Origin: Actinomycetota bacterium
GTDB lineage: Bacteria > Actinomycetota > Nitriliruptoria > Nitriliruptorales > Nitriliruptoraceae
DNA length: 64,000 bases
NCBI GenBank assembly: GCA_019347575.1
Contig: JAHWKY010000002.1
Coordinates: forward strand, 1-64,000
Direction of reading: 5' to 3'
This document shows, piece after piece, positions 17,156 to 26,064 of the stretch (within the stretch, counting starts at the first letter, position 1; every line of letters starts with the position of its first letter). The translations under genes were made by a program, and so were the position numbers. The notes beneath the pieces were generated by a model. It searched no databases, was not told the origin of the DNA, and saw only the letters and a program-made list of their open reading frames with translations.

Positions 17156-17556
17156 CCGGCCACCGGCACCGACAGGCACCACGGGACTGTCCGGTCTGTG
17201 GCGACGAACTGCTGCTCACCCGGCTCACGTGTGAGGAGTGCGACACTGAGCTGTCCGGGGTCTTCCAGGCGTGCGAGTTCTGCGCCCTCGGCGCAGCCGA
17301 CCGCGAGCTCCTCCGCGTGTTCCTGGCCTCGCGCGGGAACCTCAAGGACCTCCAGCGCCACCTCGAGGTCAGCTACCCCACCGCCCGGGCGCGGTTCGCG
17401 GAGCTGCTCGAGCGGCTCGGCATCGAGGCCGCGGACGAGGTCGAGCCGGCGGAGTCGCGGGAGGAGCGTGACCGTGCCGTCGCCATCCTCGAGGCCCTCG
17501 CCAGCGGCGAGCTCGATGCGGACGAGGCCGCCCGACAGCTCGAGGAGCTGGCATGA
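17152..17556 (+). CDS. DUF2089-type zinc-ribbon protein with C-terminal SHOCT-like helices
   Basis: This 134-residue protein has CPVCGD and CEEC near the N-terminus, a zinc ribbon. A helix-turn-helix-like segment follows (FLASRGNLKDLQRHLEVSYP, then TARARFAELLERLG), matching DUF2089 proteins thought to bind DNA. Its C-terminus (AILEALASGELDADEAARQL) repeats the helical hairpin found at the start of the upstream protein, which suggests the two interact. Both ends overlap neighbours by ATGA, so it is tightly coupled. It is a candidate local regulator of this operon. Confidence 0.7.
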   Translation: MTGHRHRQAPRDCPVCGDELLLTRLTCEECDTELSGVFQACEFCALGAADRELLRVFLASRGNLKDLQRHLEVSYPTARARFAELLERLGIEAADEVEPAESREERDRAVAILEALASGELDADEAARQLEELA

Positions 17557-18494
17557 CGATGCTCGTCGCGGAGGACGTGCGCAGGTCCTACGGGGACCAT
17601 CGCGTGCTGGACGGACTCGACCTGACCGTCGAGGCCGGCGAGATCTGTGGTCTGCTGGGGCCGAACGGAGCCGGCAAGACCACGTTCGCGTCGATCGTCG
17701 CGGGGCTCCTGCGTCCCGACGCCGGGCGTGTGCTCGTCGGCGGCCACGACGCCACCGCCGACCCCATGACCGTCCGTCGCTCGCTCGGCTACGCGCCGCA
17801 ACAGCTCGGCGTCTACCCGTTGGCGACGGTTCGCGAGAACCTCGGCCTCTTCGGTGAGCTCGCGGGGCTCCGCCGGCGCGACCTGCACGCGCGCATCGAG
17901 CAGGTCGGTGGGGCACTGGGGTTGCTCCCGCTCCTCGATCGCATCGCCGGCATGCTGTCCGGTGGTGAACAGCGCCGGCTGCACACGGCGATGGCGCTGC
18001 TGCACCGGCCCGCTCTCGTCCTGCTCGACGAGCCGACCGTCGCCGCGGACGTCCAGACCCGCGCGATGCTGCTGGAGTTCGTGCGTGACCTGGCGGACGA
18101 GGGGACCGCCGTCTGCTACTCGACCCACTACCTCCCGGAGATCGAGGTCCTGGACGCCACCGTGGCGCTGCTCGCCGACGGTCGCATCCGCGCCCAGGGG
18201 TCGGTCGCGGAGCTCGTCAACGCGCACGGCGCCACCTACATCGAGCTGCGGTTCGACGGTCCGGCACCGGACCAGATCGGCGATCACGCGCTGACGGTCG
18301 ACGGCGATCGGGTACTCGTCCCCAGTCGCGAGCCCGCGCTCGACACCGCCCGGGTGGTCGCTGCGCTCGGTGCCGATGCTCCCCGTCTCCTCGGCCTCGA
18401 GATCGTGCGCCCCAGCCTGGAGTCGGTGTTCATCGAGCTGACCGGTCGCCGACCGGCGGACGACGCCCCGGAGGTCGAACGTGTCGCTGGCTAG
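17553..18494 (+). CDS. ABC transporter ATP-binding protein (ABC-2 exporter type)
   Basis: The 313-residue ATPase shows Walker A GPNGAGKT (near residue 37), the Q-loop (YAPQQLGVYP), signature LSGGEQRR, Walker B with catalytic Glu (LVLLDEP) and switch His in STHYLPE. A C-terminal extension of about 90 residues is typical of DrrA/NatA-like exporters. It energises the permease that starts 14 bases before its end. The exported substrate is unknown; antibiotic or lipid export is common for the class. Confidence 0.9.
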   Translation: MTMLVAEDVRRSYGDHRVLDGLDLTVEAGEICGLLGPNGAGKTTFASIVAGLLRPDAGRVLVGGHDATADPMTVRRSLGYAPQQLGVYPLATVRENLGLFGELAGLRRRDLHARIEQVGGALGLLPLLDRIAGMLSGGEQRRLHTAMALLHRPALVLLDEPTVAADVQTRAMLLEFVRDLADEGTAVCYSTHYLPEIEVLDATVALLADGRIRAQGSVAELVNAHGATYIELRFDGPAPDQIGDHALTVDGDRVLVPSREPALDTARVVAALGADAPRLLGLEIVRPSLESVFIELTGRRPADDAPEVERVAG

Positions 18495-19254
18495 CTCCGT
18501 CGTGCTCGCCCGGCACGAACTGCGGCTGTTCCGCCGAGAGCCCGGCATGCTCGTGCAGATGGTGCTGATGCCCATCGTGATGATCGCCTTCCTCACGCCC
18601 GCCTTCGGCCCGGCCCTGGCCGAGGCCGGCTACGAGGGCGCCACCGGTGCCGAGCAGGCCGTGCCCGGGATGATCGTGATGTTCAGCTTCTTCGGTGCGG
18701 GACTCGTCGGCTTCGGCTTCTTCCGCGAACACGGGTGGGGGACCTGGGACCGGCTGCGCTCCAGCCAAGCGCGATCGTTCGAGATCGTCGTCGGCAAGGC
18801 CGTCCCCACCTTCCTGCTGGTCCTGTCGCAGCAGCTCATCCTGTTCCTCGCCGGGGTGTGGCTCTTCAGGCTCGAGATCCGCGGATCCGTCCTCGGCGTC
18901 GCCCTCGTCTCGGTCGCGTTGGCGCTTTGCCTCCTCGCCGTCGGCGTCGTGTTCGCGGCGTTCCTGCGATCGACGCAGGCGCTGAACGCACTCAACAGCA
19001 TCACGGTGATGACGCTCGCGGGCCTGGGCGGGGCGTTCACCCCGATCGAGGCCCTGCCGGGCTGGGCGCAGGCCGTCGCACCGGCGACCCCCACGTACTG
19101 GGCCATGGTGGGGTACCGGGCGGTCGTGCTCGAGCCCGGCGGCGTGGTACAGACCCTCCAGCCGATCGCGGTGTTGCTCGCTTTCGCGGCGGTGCTGTCG
19201 GCCATCGCGATCCGACGGTTCTCGTTCTCCGAGGCCAAGATCTACACGGGCTAG
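18481..19254 (+). CDS. ABC-2 type permease
   Basis: The 257-residue integral membrane protein has about six hydrophobic spans. The ABC-2 layout shows a first helix after ELRLFRREPGM, a large extracytoplasmic loop (about 45-60) and the LRSSQARSFEIVVGKA coupling segment. It ends with a family-like GLGGAFTPIEALPGWAQ loop before the last spans. GTG 18481 overlaps the ATPase gene. It forms the membrane half of the exporter in the DUF4097/DUF2089 operon. Confidence 0.88.
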   Translation: MSLASSVVLARHELRLFRREPGMLVQMVLMPIVMIAFLTPAFGPALAEAGYEGATGAEQAVPGMIVMFSFFGAGLVGFGFFREHGWGTWDRLRSSQARSFEIVVGKAVPTFLLVLSQQLILFLAGVWLFRLEIRGSVLGVALVSVALALCLLAVGVVFAAFLRSTQALNALNSITVMTLAGLGGAFTPIEALPGWAQAVAPATPTYWAMVGYRAVVLEPGGVVQTLQPIAVLLAFAAVLSAIAIRRFSFSEAKIYTG

Positions 19255-19479
19255 CCGCTGGCACCGACGGTCCGGGCCACACGACGACGATGGCACCCCG
19301 GTCGTGCGTCCCGCACCATCCCGCCGTCAGCCGCAACCCCCCCCGGCCACAGATGGCACTGACCTTAACCGGCCCAGATGGCCGCGCGAGTGGTTCTTTC
19401 GACCATGTGGATAACGGACGTCCTGAAGATCGGAACCGTCGAGTCCAGAGGCACCAGCTCGAAGGCGCGCGCAAAGTGT

Positions 19480-19990
19480 GAGCGCGGGAGTCCGCGGTTG
19501 GTGCGGTCGGGCGCAACCACACGCGCAGCTGCGAGGATGCGTCCGCGGCGAACTCGCGCGCTTCGGCGCGTCGTCCACACGCGCGATCACCGCCAACGAC
19601 TGCAGGACGGAGTCGTGGAGTCGTGCGGCGGATTCGGCACGTTCCACAGCGACCGCCCGCTCGCGCTCGGCTGCGGTGACCTCCTCACGCAACGCGCTGC
19701 GTTCCTGCTCGCCCCGCTGCACGATCCGGACCAGCCACAGCAACGCGAGGCCTCCGAAGACGAACACCAGGATCGTCCCAACACTCGCGCCGACGGTGTG
19801 CAGGTCAGACAGCAGGCCGCGCGCGAGCGTCACCCAGCGACAGCACAGCCACAGTGATGATGACGGGCGTGCGACGACCGGTCAGCGCGGCGGCGGCGAG
19901 GCTGACGAACGGGGCGCCACCGGCGACGGACCAGCCGTCCGTCCCGGCGGCCGGGCCGAGCAGTTCCGTGCCAACGACAGAGGGGGACGT
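19480..19990 (-). pseudogene. degenerate sensor histidine kinase (NarL-type HisKA_3) with frameshifts
   Basis: Three minus-strand frames together read like one kinase. Frame one (about 19987-19845) has hydrophobic segments (PFVSLAAAALTGRRTPVIIT). Frame two (19833-19563) has TILVFVFGGLALLWLVRIV, a coiled linker, and the phosphoacceptor box ARLHDSVLQSLAVIARV. Frame three (about 19560-19510) continues REFAADASSQLRVWL, the usual end of the DHp domain. Frame changes occur near 19840 and 19560, and no ATPase domain remains. It resembles MacS-like actinobacterial kinases. No partner response regulator is nearby. Confidence 0.6.
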
Positions 19991-20266
19991 CCCGTCAGGG
20001 GCGGGCGAGACGCGTGTCGGTCACCCCGGACGGGTCGCAGCTGGAGTGATAAGACGTGCCGGGTCTGCCAAGCGTCGAGAACCTCACCCCGACACCGCCG
20101 TCGCTCGCGTCGGCGCGACGATTCCCCCAGGATTCCCCCAGCCTGAGGGCAGTAGATGCCGCCCAGGGCCGCTCGCTGCCGCTACCTTCCGGACCGATGA
20201 CTCGAGGGGAACATGCGCAGAAGGGCTCAGAGACACGGAAACCGGCGCTTTCGCGCCGGGATCGTG

Positions 20267-20342
20267 TGGAGCGGACGACGGGATTCGAACCCGCGACCCC
20301 CACCTTGGCAAGGTGGTGCTCTACCAGCTGAGCCACGTCCGC
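20267..20342 (-). tRNA. tRNA-Gly (anticodon GCC)
   Basis: On the minus strand the acceptor stem GCGGACG/CGTCCGC, D-arm, anticodon arm CCACC-TTGCCAA-GGTGG with anticodon GCC, and GGTTCGAATCC T-arm form a complete cloverleaf. The 3' CCA is encoded in the DNA after the discriminator T. GCC reads GGC/GGT glycine codons, the dominant ones in this GC-rich genome. Confidence 0.97.
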
Positions 20343-20423
20343 GTGAGCAGACGGGAGACTACCGACTCGCCGCGTAGCGCCTCAACCCGCCCTGTCGACT
20401 CCGCTCTAGTTGTCGCCGAGGTG

Positions 20424-20861
20424 TCACGCCCCGCTGGAGCCGAACCCCCCCGCCCCTCGCTCGCTTCGAGGCAACTCGTCCACCTCGACCAGCCGGGCCT
20501 GGGCGACGCGCTGTAACAGCAGCTGGGCGACACGATCGCCCCGCTCGATCCGAACCTCCTCTGCGCCGAGGTTGACCAGCAGCACCTTGACCTCGCCGCG
20601 GTAGCCGGCGTCGATCGTGCCGGGGGCGTTGATGAGCGTGAGCCCCTCCCGGATGGCGCGCCCCGACCGCGGGTGCACGAGGCCGACCCATCCCGGCGGG
20701 ATCGCGACGGCGATCCCGGTCGGGCACGCGCCCCGCTCCCCCGGCCCGAGGACCAGCGGCTCGGACGCTGACAGGTCGAGACCCGCGTCGCCGGGGTGGG
20801 CGTAGGTCGGCAGCGGTACGTCAGCCGCGAGTCGGGTGACCTTGACGTCGACCTGCTCCAC
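20424..20861 (-). CDS. dut: dUTP diphosphatase (dUTPase)
   Basis: The 145-residue homotrimeric enzyme hydrolyses dUTP to dUMP and pyrophosphate, limiting uracil in DNA and feeding dTMP synthesis. All five motifs are visible: AGLDL (1), [11 protein letters not shown] (2), [12 protein letters not shown] with the catalytic Asp (3), [10 protein letters not shown] (4), and the C-terminal [14 protein letters not shown]-loop-like arm (5). The GTG at 20861 has GGAGGTGCG directly upstream. It stands alone between the tRNA and a divergent membrane protein gene. Confidence 0.97.
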   Translation of the reverse strand: MEQVDVKVTRLAADVPLPTYAHPGDAGLDLSASEPLVLGPGERGACPTGIAVAIPPGWVGLVHPRSGRAIREGLTLINAPGTIDAGYRGEVKVLLVNLGAEEVRIERGDRVAQLLLQRVAQARLVEVDELPRSERGAGGFGSSGA

Positions 20862-20929
20862 CGCACCTCCTTGCCTGACGTCGCTCGACAGTAGCCTCGT
20901 CGCGCCGTGCCCTAGCCGCGACGGATCCC

Positions 20930-21880
20930 GTGCCGCCCCGACTCACCCGCCTGCTCATCGCCGGCCTCGTCGCCGGCCTGGTCGTGCTCGGCGTGGTGCA
21001 GGTCCGCAGCGAGCAGCATGCGCGCGTCGAGGCCGAGCTCGCCGAAGCCAGCTTCGCCTACTCCCAGGCGCTGTCGGCGCGGGGCGACGAGCTGTTCGCC
21101 CCGACCCAAGCTGCGAGCCAGCACCTCGCCGCGCTCGAGCACACCCTCCAGGAGCACCTGACCCTCACCGAGCGGCTGCTGGACGCCGTGATCTCCGACC
21201 GCGAACGGCTGGAGTCGGAACTGCAGGAGGCTGCCGTCGCCCTCGAGCTTGCATCGCAGCTGGAACCGCCTGAGGTCCCGCGCCACCTCATCGGCACTCC
21301 GGGGGCACAGCTCGCGGACGAGCTCACCTCCTTGCGGGAACGGGCCGCCGACCTCGCGACCCAGCTCCGCGAGCTGACCGAAGTATCGCAGCGGTGGAGC
21401 AGCGCACTGGTGATGCTCGAGCAGCGAGCGCGTGCCTACGTCGAGCTGGTCGAGTCGCACGACCCCTCCACCGACCCGCAGGAGCTGGCCGAAGCCTGGA
21501 GGGCCGAGCGCGCCCCGCTCCACGCCTACCTCGACGCGACCTCACGAGCAGTGGAGGTCGACGGTCTGGAACCGTACGCGATGGCGCACCGCGACTACGT
21601 CGAGGCCAACCTCGCGTGGGTCGACGAGGCCGTCGGCTTGCTCGAGGCGGGCGAGCTCGACGCCTACAACCGGCGCTACGAGGAGCTGTTCGGCGGCCCG
21701 GATCCGTTCGGGTTCACCGCGGCGACGACCGCCGGGGCGGAGGTGGCCCTCGACCGCGGTGCCGTCGCAGCGAGCCGTGCTGCACGTCGGATGGCGGTGG
21801 CACTGCTCGACGACCTCGCGAAGCTGCGGCGCCGCATCCCGGCGGTCCTCGCGCCGGCGCCTTCGCCCAGCGCAACCTGA
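20930..21880 (+). CDS. membrane-anchored coiled-coil protein of unknown function
   Basis: The 316-residue protein has one N-terminal membrane helix ([18 protein letters not shown]). A long, mostly helical Glu/Ala/Leu-rich extracytoplasmic region follows (about 30-300), with heptad-like stretches, and a short Pro-rich tail. No catalytic motif is seen. GTG 20930 is the only start before the membrane helix. It is convergent with the WS/DGAT gene. A cell-wall or chemoreceptor-like sensor is conceivable, but nothing in the sequence proves it. Confidence 0.6.
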   Translation: MPPRLTRLLIAGLVAGLVVLGVVQVRSEQHARVEAELAEASFAYSQALSARGDELFAPTQAASQHLAALEHTLQEHLTLTERLLDAVISDRERLESELQEAAVALELASQLEPPEVPRHLIGTPGAQLADELTSLRERAADLATQLRELTEVSQRWSSALVMLEQRARAYVELVESHDPSTDPQELAEAWRAERAPLHAYLDATSRAVEVDGLEPYAMAHRDYVEANLAWVDEAVGLLEAGELDAYNRRYEELFGGPDPFGFTAATTAGAEVALDRGAVAASRAARRMAVALLDDLAKLRRRIPAVLAPAPSPSAT

Positions 21881-21900
21881 CCACCCGGACCCCCAGGACG

Positions 21901-23379
21901 TCAGGCCTTGCGCAGCTCCGAAGGCGGCTCGACCGGGTCGCGCCTGCGCGCGAGCTGCGAGTGCGTGTCAGCGGCCTCGGCGGAGCGCTCGAGCTCCTGC
22001 ATCGCATCGATGAGGAACCCGGTCGCGTTCTCGATGTCGGGCAGCGTGTCCCAGTCGGCGGTGAACCCGAAGTTGAGCCAGCCATCGATCGACACGATCC
22101 CGACCGCGTAGGTGTGGTTGGGGGCGAGCGGCGTGAACGGGAACGCCCCGACCAGCCGCGCCCCGAGGCAGTAGATCGGGATCTGTGGCCCAGGGACGTT
22201 GGTCACCAGGAAGTTGAACAGCCGCGCGCGAGCGGCCAGCCGGGACGCGGCGGCGTGGATGGTGGGCGGGGCGAACTGGGTCAGGCCGATGAGGAAGTCC
22301 GCCCCGACGGCGTGCTGGTTCTGCTTGACCTCGCCCATCGCCTCGCTGCACACGCGGAGGCGCTCCACCGCGTCCATCTCGAACATCGGCAGGGAGACGA
22401 ACACCGAGGCGACCTTGTTGCCAAGCTCCGCGCGCTGGTCGTCGACGCGGACGCTGACCGGAACCATCGCCTTGAGCCACAGCCCTTCGGTGTCGGTCCC
22501 GCGCGAGCGCAGGAACCTCCCCGTCGCGTCAGCGGTGATCGCGAGCACGACATCGTTGACGGTCGTGTCGTAGGTGTTCTTGACCGCCTTCATCCGCTCC
22601 AGCGCCATCCGCTGGACCGCGAAGCGGCGGTGCTGGCCGGGTGCGCGGTTGAGCGGGCTGTGGGGAGCGGGCCGCGGGAGGTTGGACGACAGCACACCGA
22701 CGACGCCCCGCCCCACCCGCAGCGCCTTGGCCGCGGCGGCGCCCGGGGCCGCGGCGAGCCGGCGGCTGGCGTCGACGATGCCGCGCGGCGCGGTGACCAG
22801 GTCCTTGACCGCGTCCCAGGCGAGTTCGAAGTCGGCGGGGGGAGGTGCGGGGCTCCAGGGCTCGGGTGCCGGCACGTCGGTGGCGGAATCGGGTGAAACG
22901 TCGAGCATCACGGTGGCGATGTCGATCCCGGCCACGCCGTCGATCATGGCGTGGTGGTTCTTGCCGAGGATGGCGAAGCGGTCGCCCTCGATGCCCTCGA
23001 TGACGTACAGCTCCCACAGCGGCCGGTTGCGGTCGAGCTGGCGGCTGAGGATCCGCGCCGAGTACTCCATCAGCTGTGCCATCGTCCCCGGCACCGGGAG
23101 GGCGGCGTGGCGGACGTGGAAGCTGAGGTCGAACGACGAGTCGTCGATCCAGATGGGGTTGTGCAGGTTCACCGGGGCGTAGGCGAGCTTCTGCCGGTAG
23201 CGCGGCACGAGGTGCAGCCGCGAGCGGACCAGCCGCAGGAACTGGCCGAAGTCGAAGTCGGGCACGTCGCGGCCGTCGAAGAGGAAGAGGCCACCCACGT
23301 GCATGTGCACGGTGGACGTCTCCATGTGCAGGAACGACGCGTCGAGCGAGGTCAGCCGGTCACCGTGCCCTGCGCCCAC
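21901..23379 (-). CDS. WS/DGAT family O-acyltransferase (wax ester / triacylglycerol synthase)
   Basis: This 492-residue enzyme transfers acyl groups from acyl-CoA to diacylglycerol or fatty alcohols, giving storage lipid at the membrane. The catalytic HHxxxDG is HHAMIDG (near residue 145). The N-terminal SLDASFLHMET, RPLWELYVIEG and NDVVLAI, and the C-terminal NVPGPQIPIYCLGA segments are all family signatures. The length matches typical actinobacterial members. It appears monocistronic, with a hairpin 5' of it that terminates the upstream gene. It suggests the organism stores neutral lipid. Confidence 0.93.
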   Translation of the reverse strand: MGAGHGDRLTSLDASFLHMETSTVHMHVGGLFLFDGRDVPDFDFGQFLRLVRSRLHLVPRYRQKLAYAPVNLHNPIWIDDSSFDLSFHVRHAALPVPGTMAQLMEYSARILSRQLDRNRPLWELYVIEGIEGDRFAILGKNHHAMIDGVAGIDIATVMLDVSPDSATDVPAPEPWSPAPPPADFELAWDAVKDLVTAPRGIVDASRRLAAAPGAAAAKALRVGRGVVGVLSSNLPRPAPHSPLNRAPGQHRRFAVQRMALERMKAVKNTYDTTVNDVVLAITADATGRFLRSRGTDTEGLWLKAMVPVSVRVDDQRAELGNKVASVFVSLPMFEMDAVERLRVCSEAMGEVKQNQHAVGADFLIGLTQFAPPTIHAAASRLAARARLFNFLVTNVPGPQIPIYCLGARLVGAFPFTPLAPNHTYAVGIVSIDGWLNFGFTADWDTLPDIENATGFLIDAMQELERSAEAADTHSQLARRRDPVEPPSELRKA

Positions 23380-23412
23380 GATGGGCCCTCCGGTCGGATC
23401 ACCCCGAGCTTA

Positions 23413-23430
23413 GGGGTCCACGCGGACCCC
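23413..23430 (-). terminator. hairpin terminator downstream of the SpoIID/CWB2 gene
   Basis: GGGGTCC-ACGC-GGACCCC forms a perfect 7-bp stem with a 4-base loop just after the CWB2 gene stop at 23438. It has no strong U-run, as is common in high-GC actinobacteria. Confidence 0.6.
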
Positions 23431-23437
23431 CACCGCC

Positions 23438-25474
23438 TCAGCCTCCGGCCAGGTCGCCATCGATCCGGCTGGCGACCACGCCGTGTCCGCCGACGACCAC
23501 TGCGGGCAAGCCCTGGTGGGCGTCGAGCCACCGGCCCGTGGACGTGGCGGGGACGAGGGTGGTGACGCCCAGCTGGGGCGCCCCGACGGTCGCCCCGTAC
23601 ACCGAGGCGGCGAGGGCGAACGACCAGGCACCGGGGCGGAAGATGTCGTCGATCAGCGCCGCACGCACCGGCGGCGCGTCGGAGCGGCTCCACAGCTGCT
23701 CGGCGATGGCGACGGCGGTGTCGTCGCGGACGGCACCGGCCACGCGCGTCACGCGAGCGCCGTCGATCGCCCCAGCCGCCGCGGGCGAGACCGCGACGGG
23801 GCCGCCCAGCACGAGCACCTCCGCGACGCCGTTGCCGCCCCCCTCGATCCACGCCTCGACGCCGGGTGCCAGCGCCTCGGGCCGCGTCAGCAGCACCGGG
23901 TGACGGGACGCGGCGGCGTACGAGCCCACGGCGATCGCGTCGGCCCAGCCGGCGGTCCCATCGGGGAAGGCACGCGCCAGCAGCACTGTCGAGGCATCGC
24001 CGCCGTCGGCGATGACGGCATCGGCGACGGCCACGGCGGTCGCCACCCGGTCGTCACCGCCGTGGCGTGCGACCGTGTAGCCGGCGTCCTGAAGCGACCT
24101 CGCGACGTGCTCCGACAGCGCGGCGGGACCGCCCACGAGGTGGACCGTGCCCTGACCACCCAGAAGCCGATCGATCTCGGTGCGGACACGCTCGTCGAGA
24201 CGGGAGTCCGGGCCGCCGGGGTTGAGCAGGATCGGAGCTTCGGTCCCGGCCAGCGCGGCCGCGGCCAGCGCGTCGGGGTACTTGTCGCTGCGCGTGAGCA
24301 CGACCGCGTCGACGGTGCCGTCATCGGCGGTGCCGTCGTCGGTCTCGCGCTCGGGCGGCAGGAGCATGCCGGTCACCTCACCCCCGTCCTCGCCGGACGG
24401 GCGACCGACGTGGTCGTCGAAGAGCACCCGGGACAGCTCGATGGCGGCGGCGACGGGGTCGTCGGTGGCGGCCAGCCGCTCGACCTCGCGAGGCGCGGCG
24501 GAGCGCCACGGACGCCACACCTCCGAGCGGCCGGCGGCGACCTGCCAGCCGTTGATCGTCAGCAGCGCGAACAGGTGGAACTCGCGCTCGGCGCAGTCGT
24601 GCAGCCGCGCGGTGCGATCGAAGGTCGCGATCGCCCGGCCGTCCACATCGCCCACCGGGGCGGTCTGCACGTGATGTGCGGCGAGGCCGCCCTCGATGGT
24701 GCAGACCGCGAACAACCCGACCTCCGCCCGGGCGTCACCCGGCGAGACACCCGACAGCGAGATCGATACCTGCGGGTCGGCGTTCGACTCCAGCGCGTAC
24801 GGGGCGCGGCCGTCCCAGGTCAGACCGAAGCCCTGACGCCAGTCGACGAGCGCGTAGTCCTCCAGCGCGCGGTAGTGGTGGGCGAGGATGTCGGCCGCCG
24901 ACCAGCCGTTCGCGGCCTGCTCCATCGCCACGAACTGATCGAGGTGGCGCCCCGGCGTGAAGCTGTCGCACGACCGCGAGCAGTACTGGGCGAACGCCGG
25001 CGCGCCCCGCTCTTCGAGGCGCAGGTGCCACGACGCGTCCACCAGGGCATCGGTGCGCGCGTCACGCTGGGAGTTGCCGGGGATGTAGTGCTGGTGGCGC
25101 CCGTCGTCGAAGACGTCGCACTCGGCCGTCGTCGGATGCTCGACGTGGTACCAGGCGAAGCTCCTGACGGCGACGGCGCCGGCCTGGAGGTACGCGTCCG
25201 CGCCGTTCTCGCCGAACTCGTAGGGCACGACCCACTTGACGTACTCGTCGAAGGCGACGGTCACGGGCCCTCCGTCGGTGCAGACCCGGATCGTGGCGGG
25301 AGGCACCAGGTCGGCCGGCACCCCAGCGGCGACCCCGGTGGCCGGCGCCAGCACCGCGACCACCGCGAGCGCGAGCACCAGCGGCAGCTGCGCACGCACG
25401 CGCGGGAGCGTCGGTGGTCGGAGCGCGGTGAGGATGACAGCCTCGCGGGAGGTCGGGTCCGGGGGTGGGAGCAC
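23438..25474 (-). CDS. SpoIID/LytB-domain protein with three cell-wall-binding repeat 2 (CWB2) modules
   Basis: The 678-residue secreted protein has a signal peptide (hydrophobic LPLVLALAVVAVLAPATGVAA). A SpoIID/LytB peptidoglycan-processing domain follows (about 55-260; VPYEFGENGADAYLQAGAVAVRSFAW, with Asn/Ala-rich centre, HQHYIPGNSQRDART). Its C-terminal half has three CWB2 repeats: KYPDALAAAALAG..PILLN, GWADAIAVGSYAAASRHPVLL and GAWSFALAASVYGA, each ending near LVGG, VLGG or VVGG. CWB2 binds anionic wall polymers, so the enzyme would be held in the wall. The GTG start is uncertain, and a later start is possible. Confidence 0.85.
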   Translation of the reverse strand: MLPPPDPTSREAVILTALRPPTLPRVRAQLPLVLALAVVAVLAPATGVAAGVPADLVPPATIRVCTDGGPVTVAFDEYVKWVVPYEFGENGADAYLQAGAVAVRSFAWYHVEHPTTAECDVFDDGRHQHYIPGNSQRDARTDALVDASWHLRLEERGAPAFAQYCSRSCDSFTPGRHLDQFVAMEQAANGWSAADILAHHYRALEDYALVDWRQGFGLTWDGRAPYALESNADPQVSISLSGVSPGDARAEVGLFAVCTIEGGLAAHHVQTAPVGDVDGRAIATFDRTARLHDCAEREFHLFALLTINGWQVAAGRSEVWRPWRSAAPREVERLAATDDPVAAAIELSRVLFDDHVGRPSGEDGGEVTGMLLPPERETDDGTADDGTVDAVVLTRSDKYPDALAAAALAGTEAPILLNPGGPDSRLDERVRTEIDRLLGGQGTVHLVGGPAALSEHVARSLQDAGYTVARHGGDDRVATAVAVADAVIADGGDASTVLLARAFPDGTAGWADAIAVGSYAAASRHPVLLTRPEALAPGVEAWIEGGGNGVAEVLVLGGPVAVSPAAAGAIDGARVTRVAGAVRDDTAVAIAEQLWSRSDAPPVRAALIDDIFRPGAWSFALAASVYGATVGAPQLGVTTLVPATSTGRWLDAHQGLPAVVVGGHGVVASRIDGDLAGG

Positions 25475-25628
25475 GCGGGGGCTCGGGTACGGGCGGCTAC
25501 GGTAGTCGCCGCGCCGGGGTGGACGTGAACCGCGCCCAACGGACCAGCGTCAGCTATGACGTCGGCGTCGCAGGGCGTGGGCCGGACCCGCCGCGACCGG
25601 GCGGGCCCGGTAGATCGGAGGGAGCCGC

Positions 25629-26057
25629 GTGGAGAGCCTGCTGGAGCGCGTCGGGGACGTCTTCGGCGGCGGGTCGCTGACACCGATCCTGATCGTCGCC
25701 GGTGTGATCGCGCTGTTCATCGCGTACAAGGCGGTCAAGCTCGTCATGCGGCTGATCGCGCTCGGCATCGGCGCCGCGTTCCTCCTCGGCACCGCCCCGT
25801 GGTCGGGCGCCCCGCCGGTGGAAGGTGCGGAGGCGGCGTGCGCGGAGGCCGCCGTCGCCGAGGCGCTGTCGAGCTGGCAGCTGACGATCACCAAGCGCAC
25901 GACGGTCAGCGAGCTGTCAGGCGACGCCGCCTGCGAGGGCGACCGCAGCGGCCTGGCGTCCGGCACCGCGACCGTGAAGCTGCGCACGTTCTTCGACATC
26001 CCCTTCCAGACCTGGCGGGTCGACTCCAGCGGGGCCAGCGCCACCTCGCTCGGGTGA
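25629..26057 (+). CDS. small membrane protein of unknown function, upstream of mqnB
   Basis: The 142-residue product has a hydrophobic segment (LTPILIVAGVIALFIAYKAV) followed by a second (LIALGIGAAFLLGTAPW). A soluble C-terminal half with two cysteines (EAACAEAA, DAACEGD) follows, possibly a disulphide outside the cell. GTG 25629 follows GGAGGGAGCC. It ends seven bases before mqnB, so it is probably co-transcribed with the menaquinone genes. I do not recognise the family, and a direct role in menaquinone synthesis is not supported by sequence. Confidence 0.55.
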   Translation: MESLLERVGDVFGGGSLTPILIVAGVIALFIAYKAVKLVMRLIALGIGAAFLLGTAPWSGAPPVEGAEAACAEAAVAEALSSWQLTITKRTTVSELSGDAACEGDRSGLASGTATVKLRTFFDIPFQTWRVDSSGASATSLG

Positions 26058-26064
26058 CGGGGCC

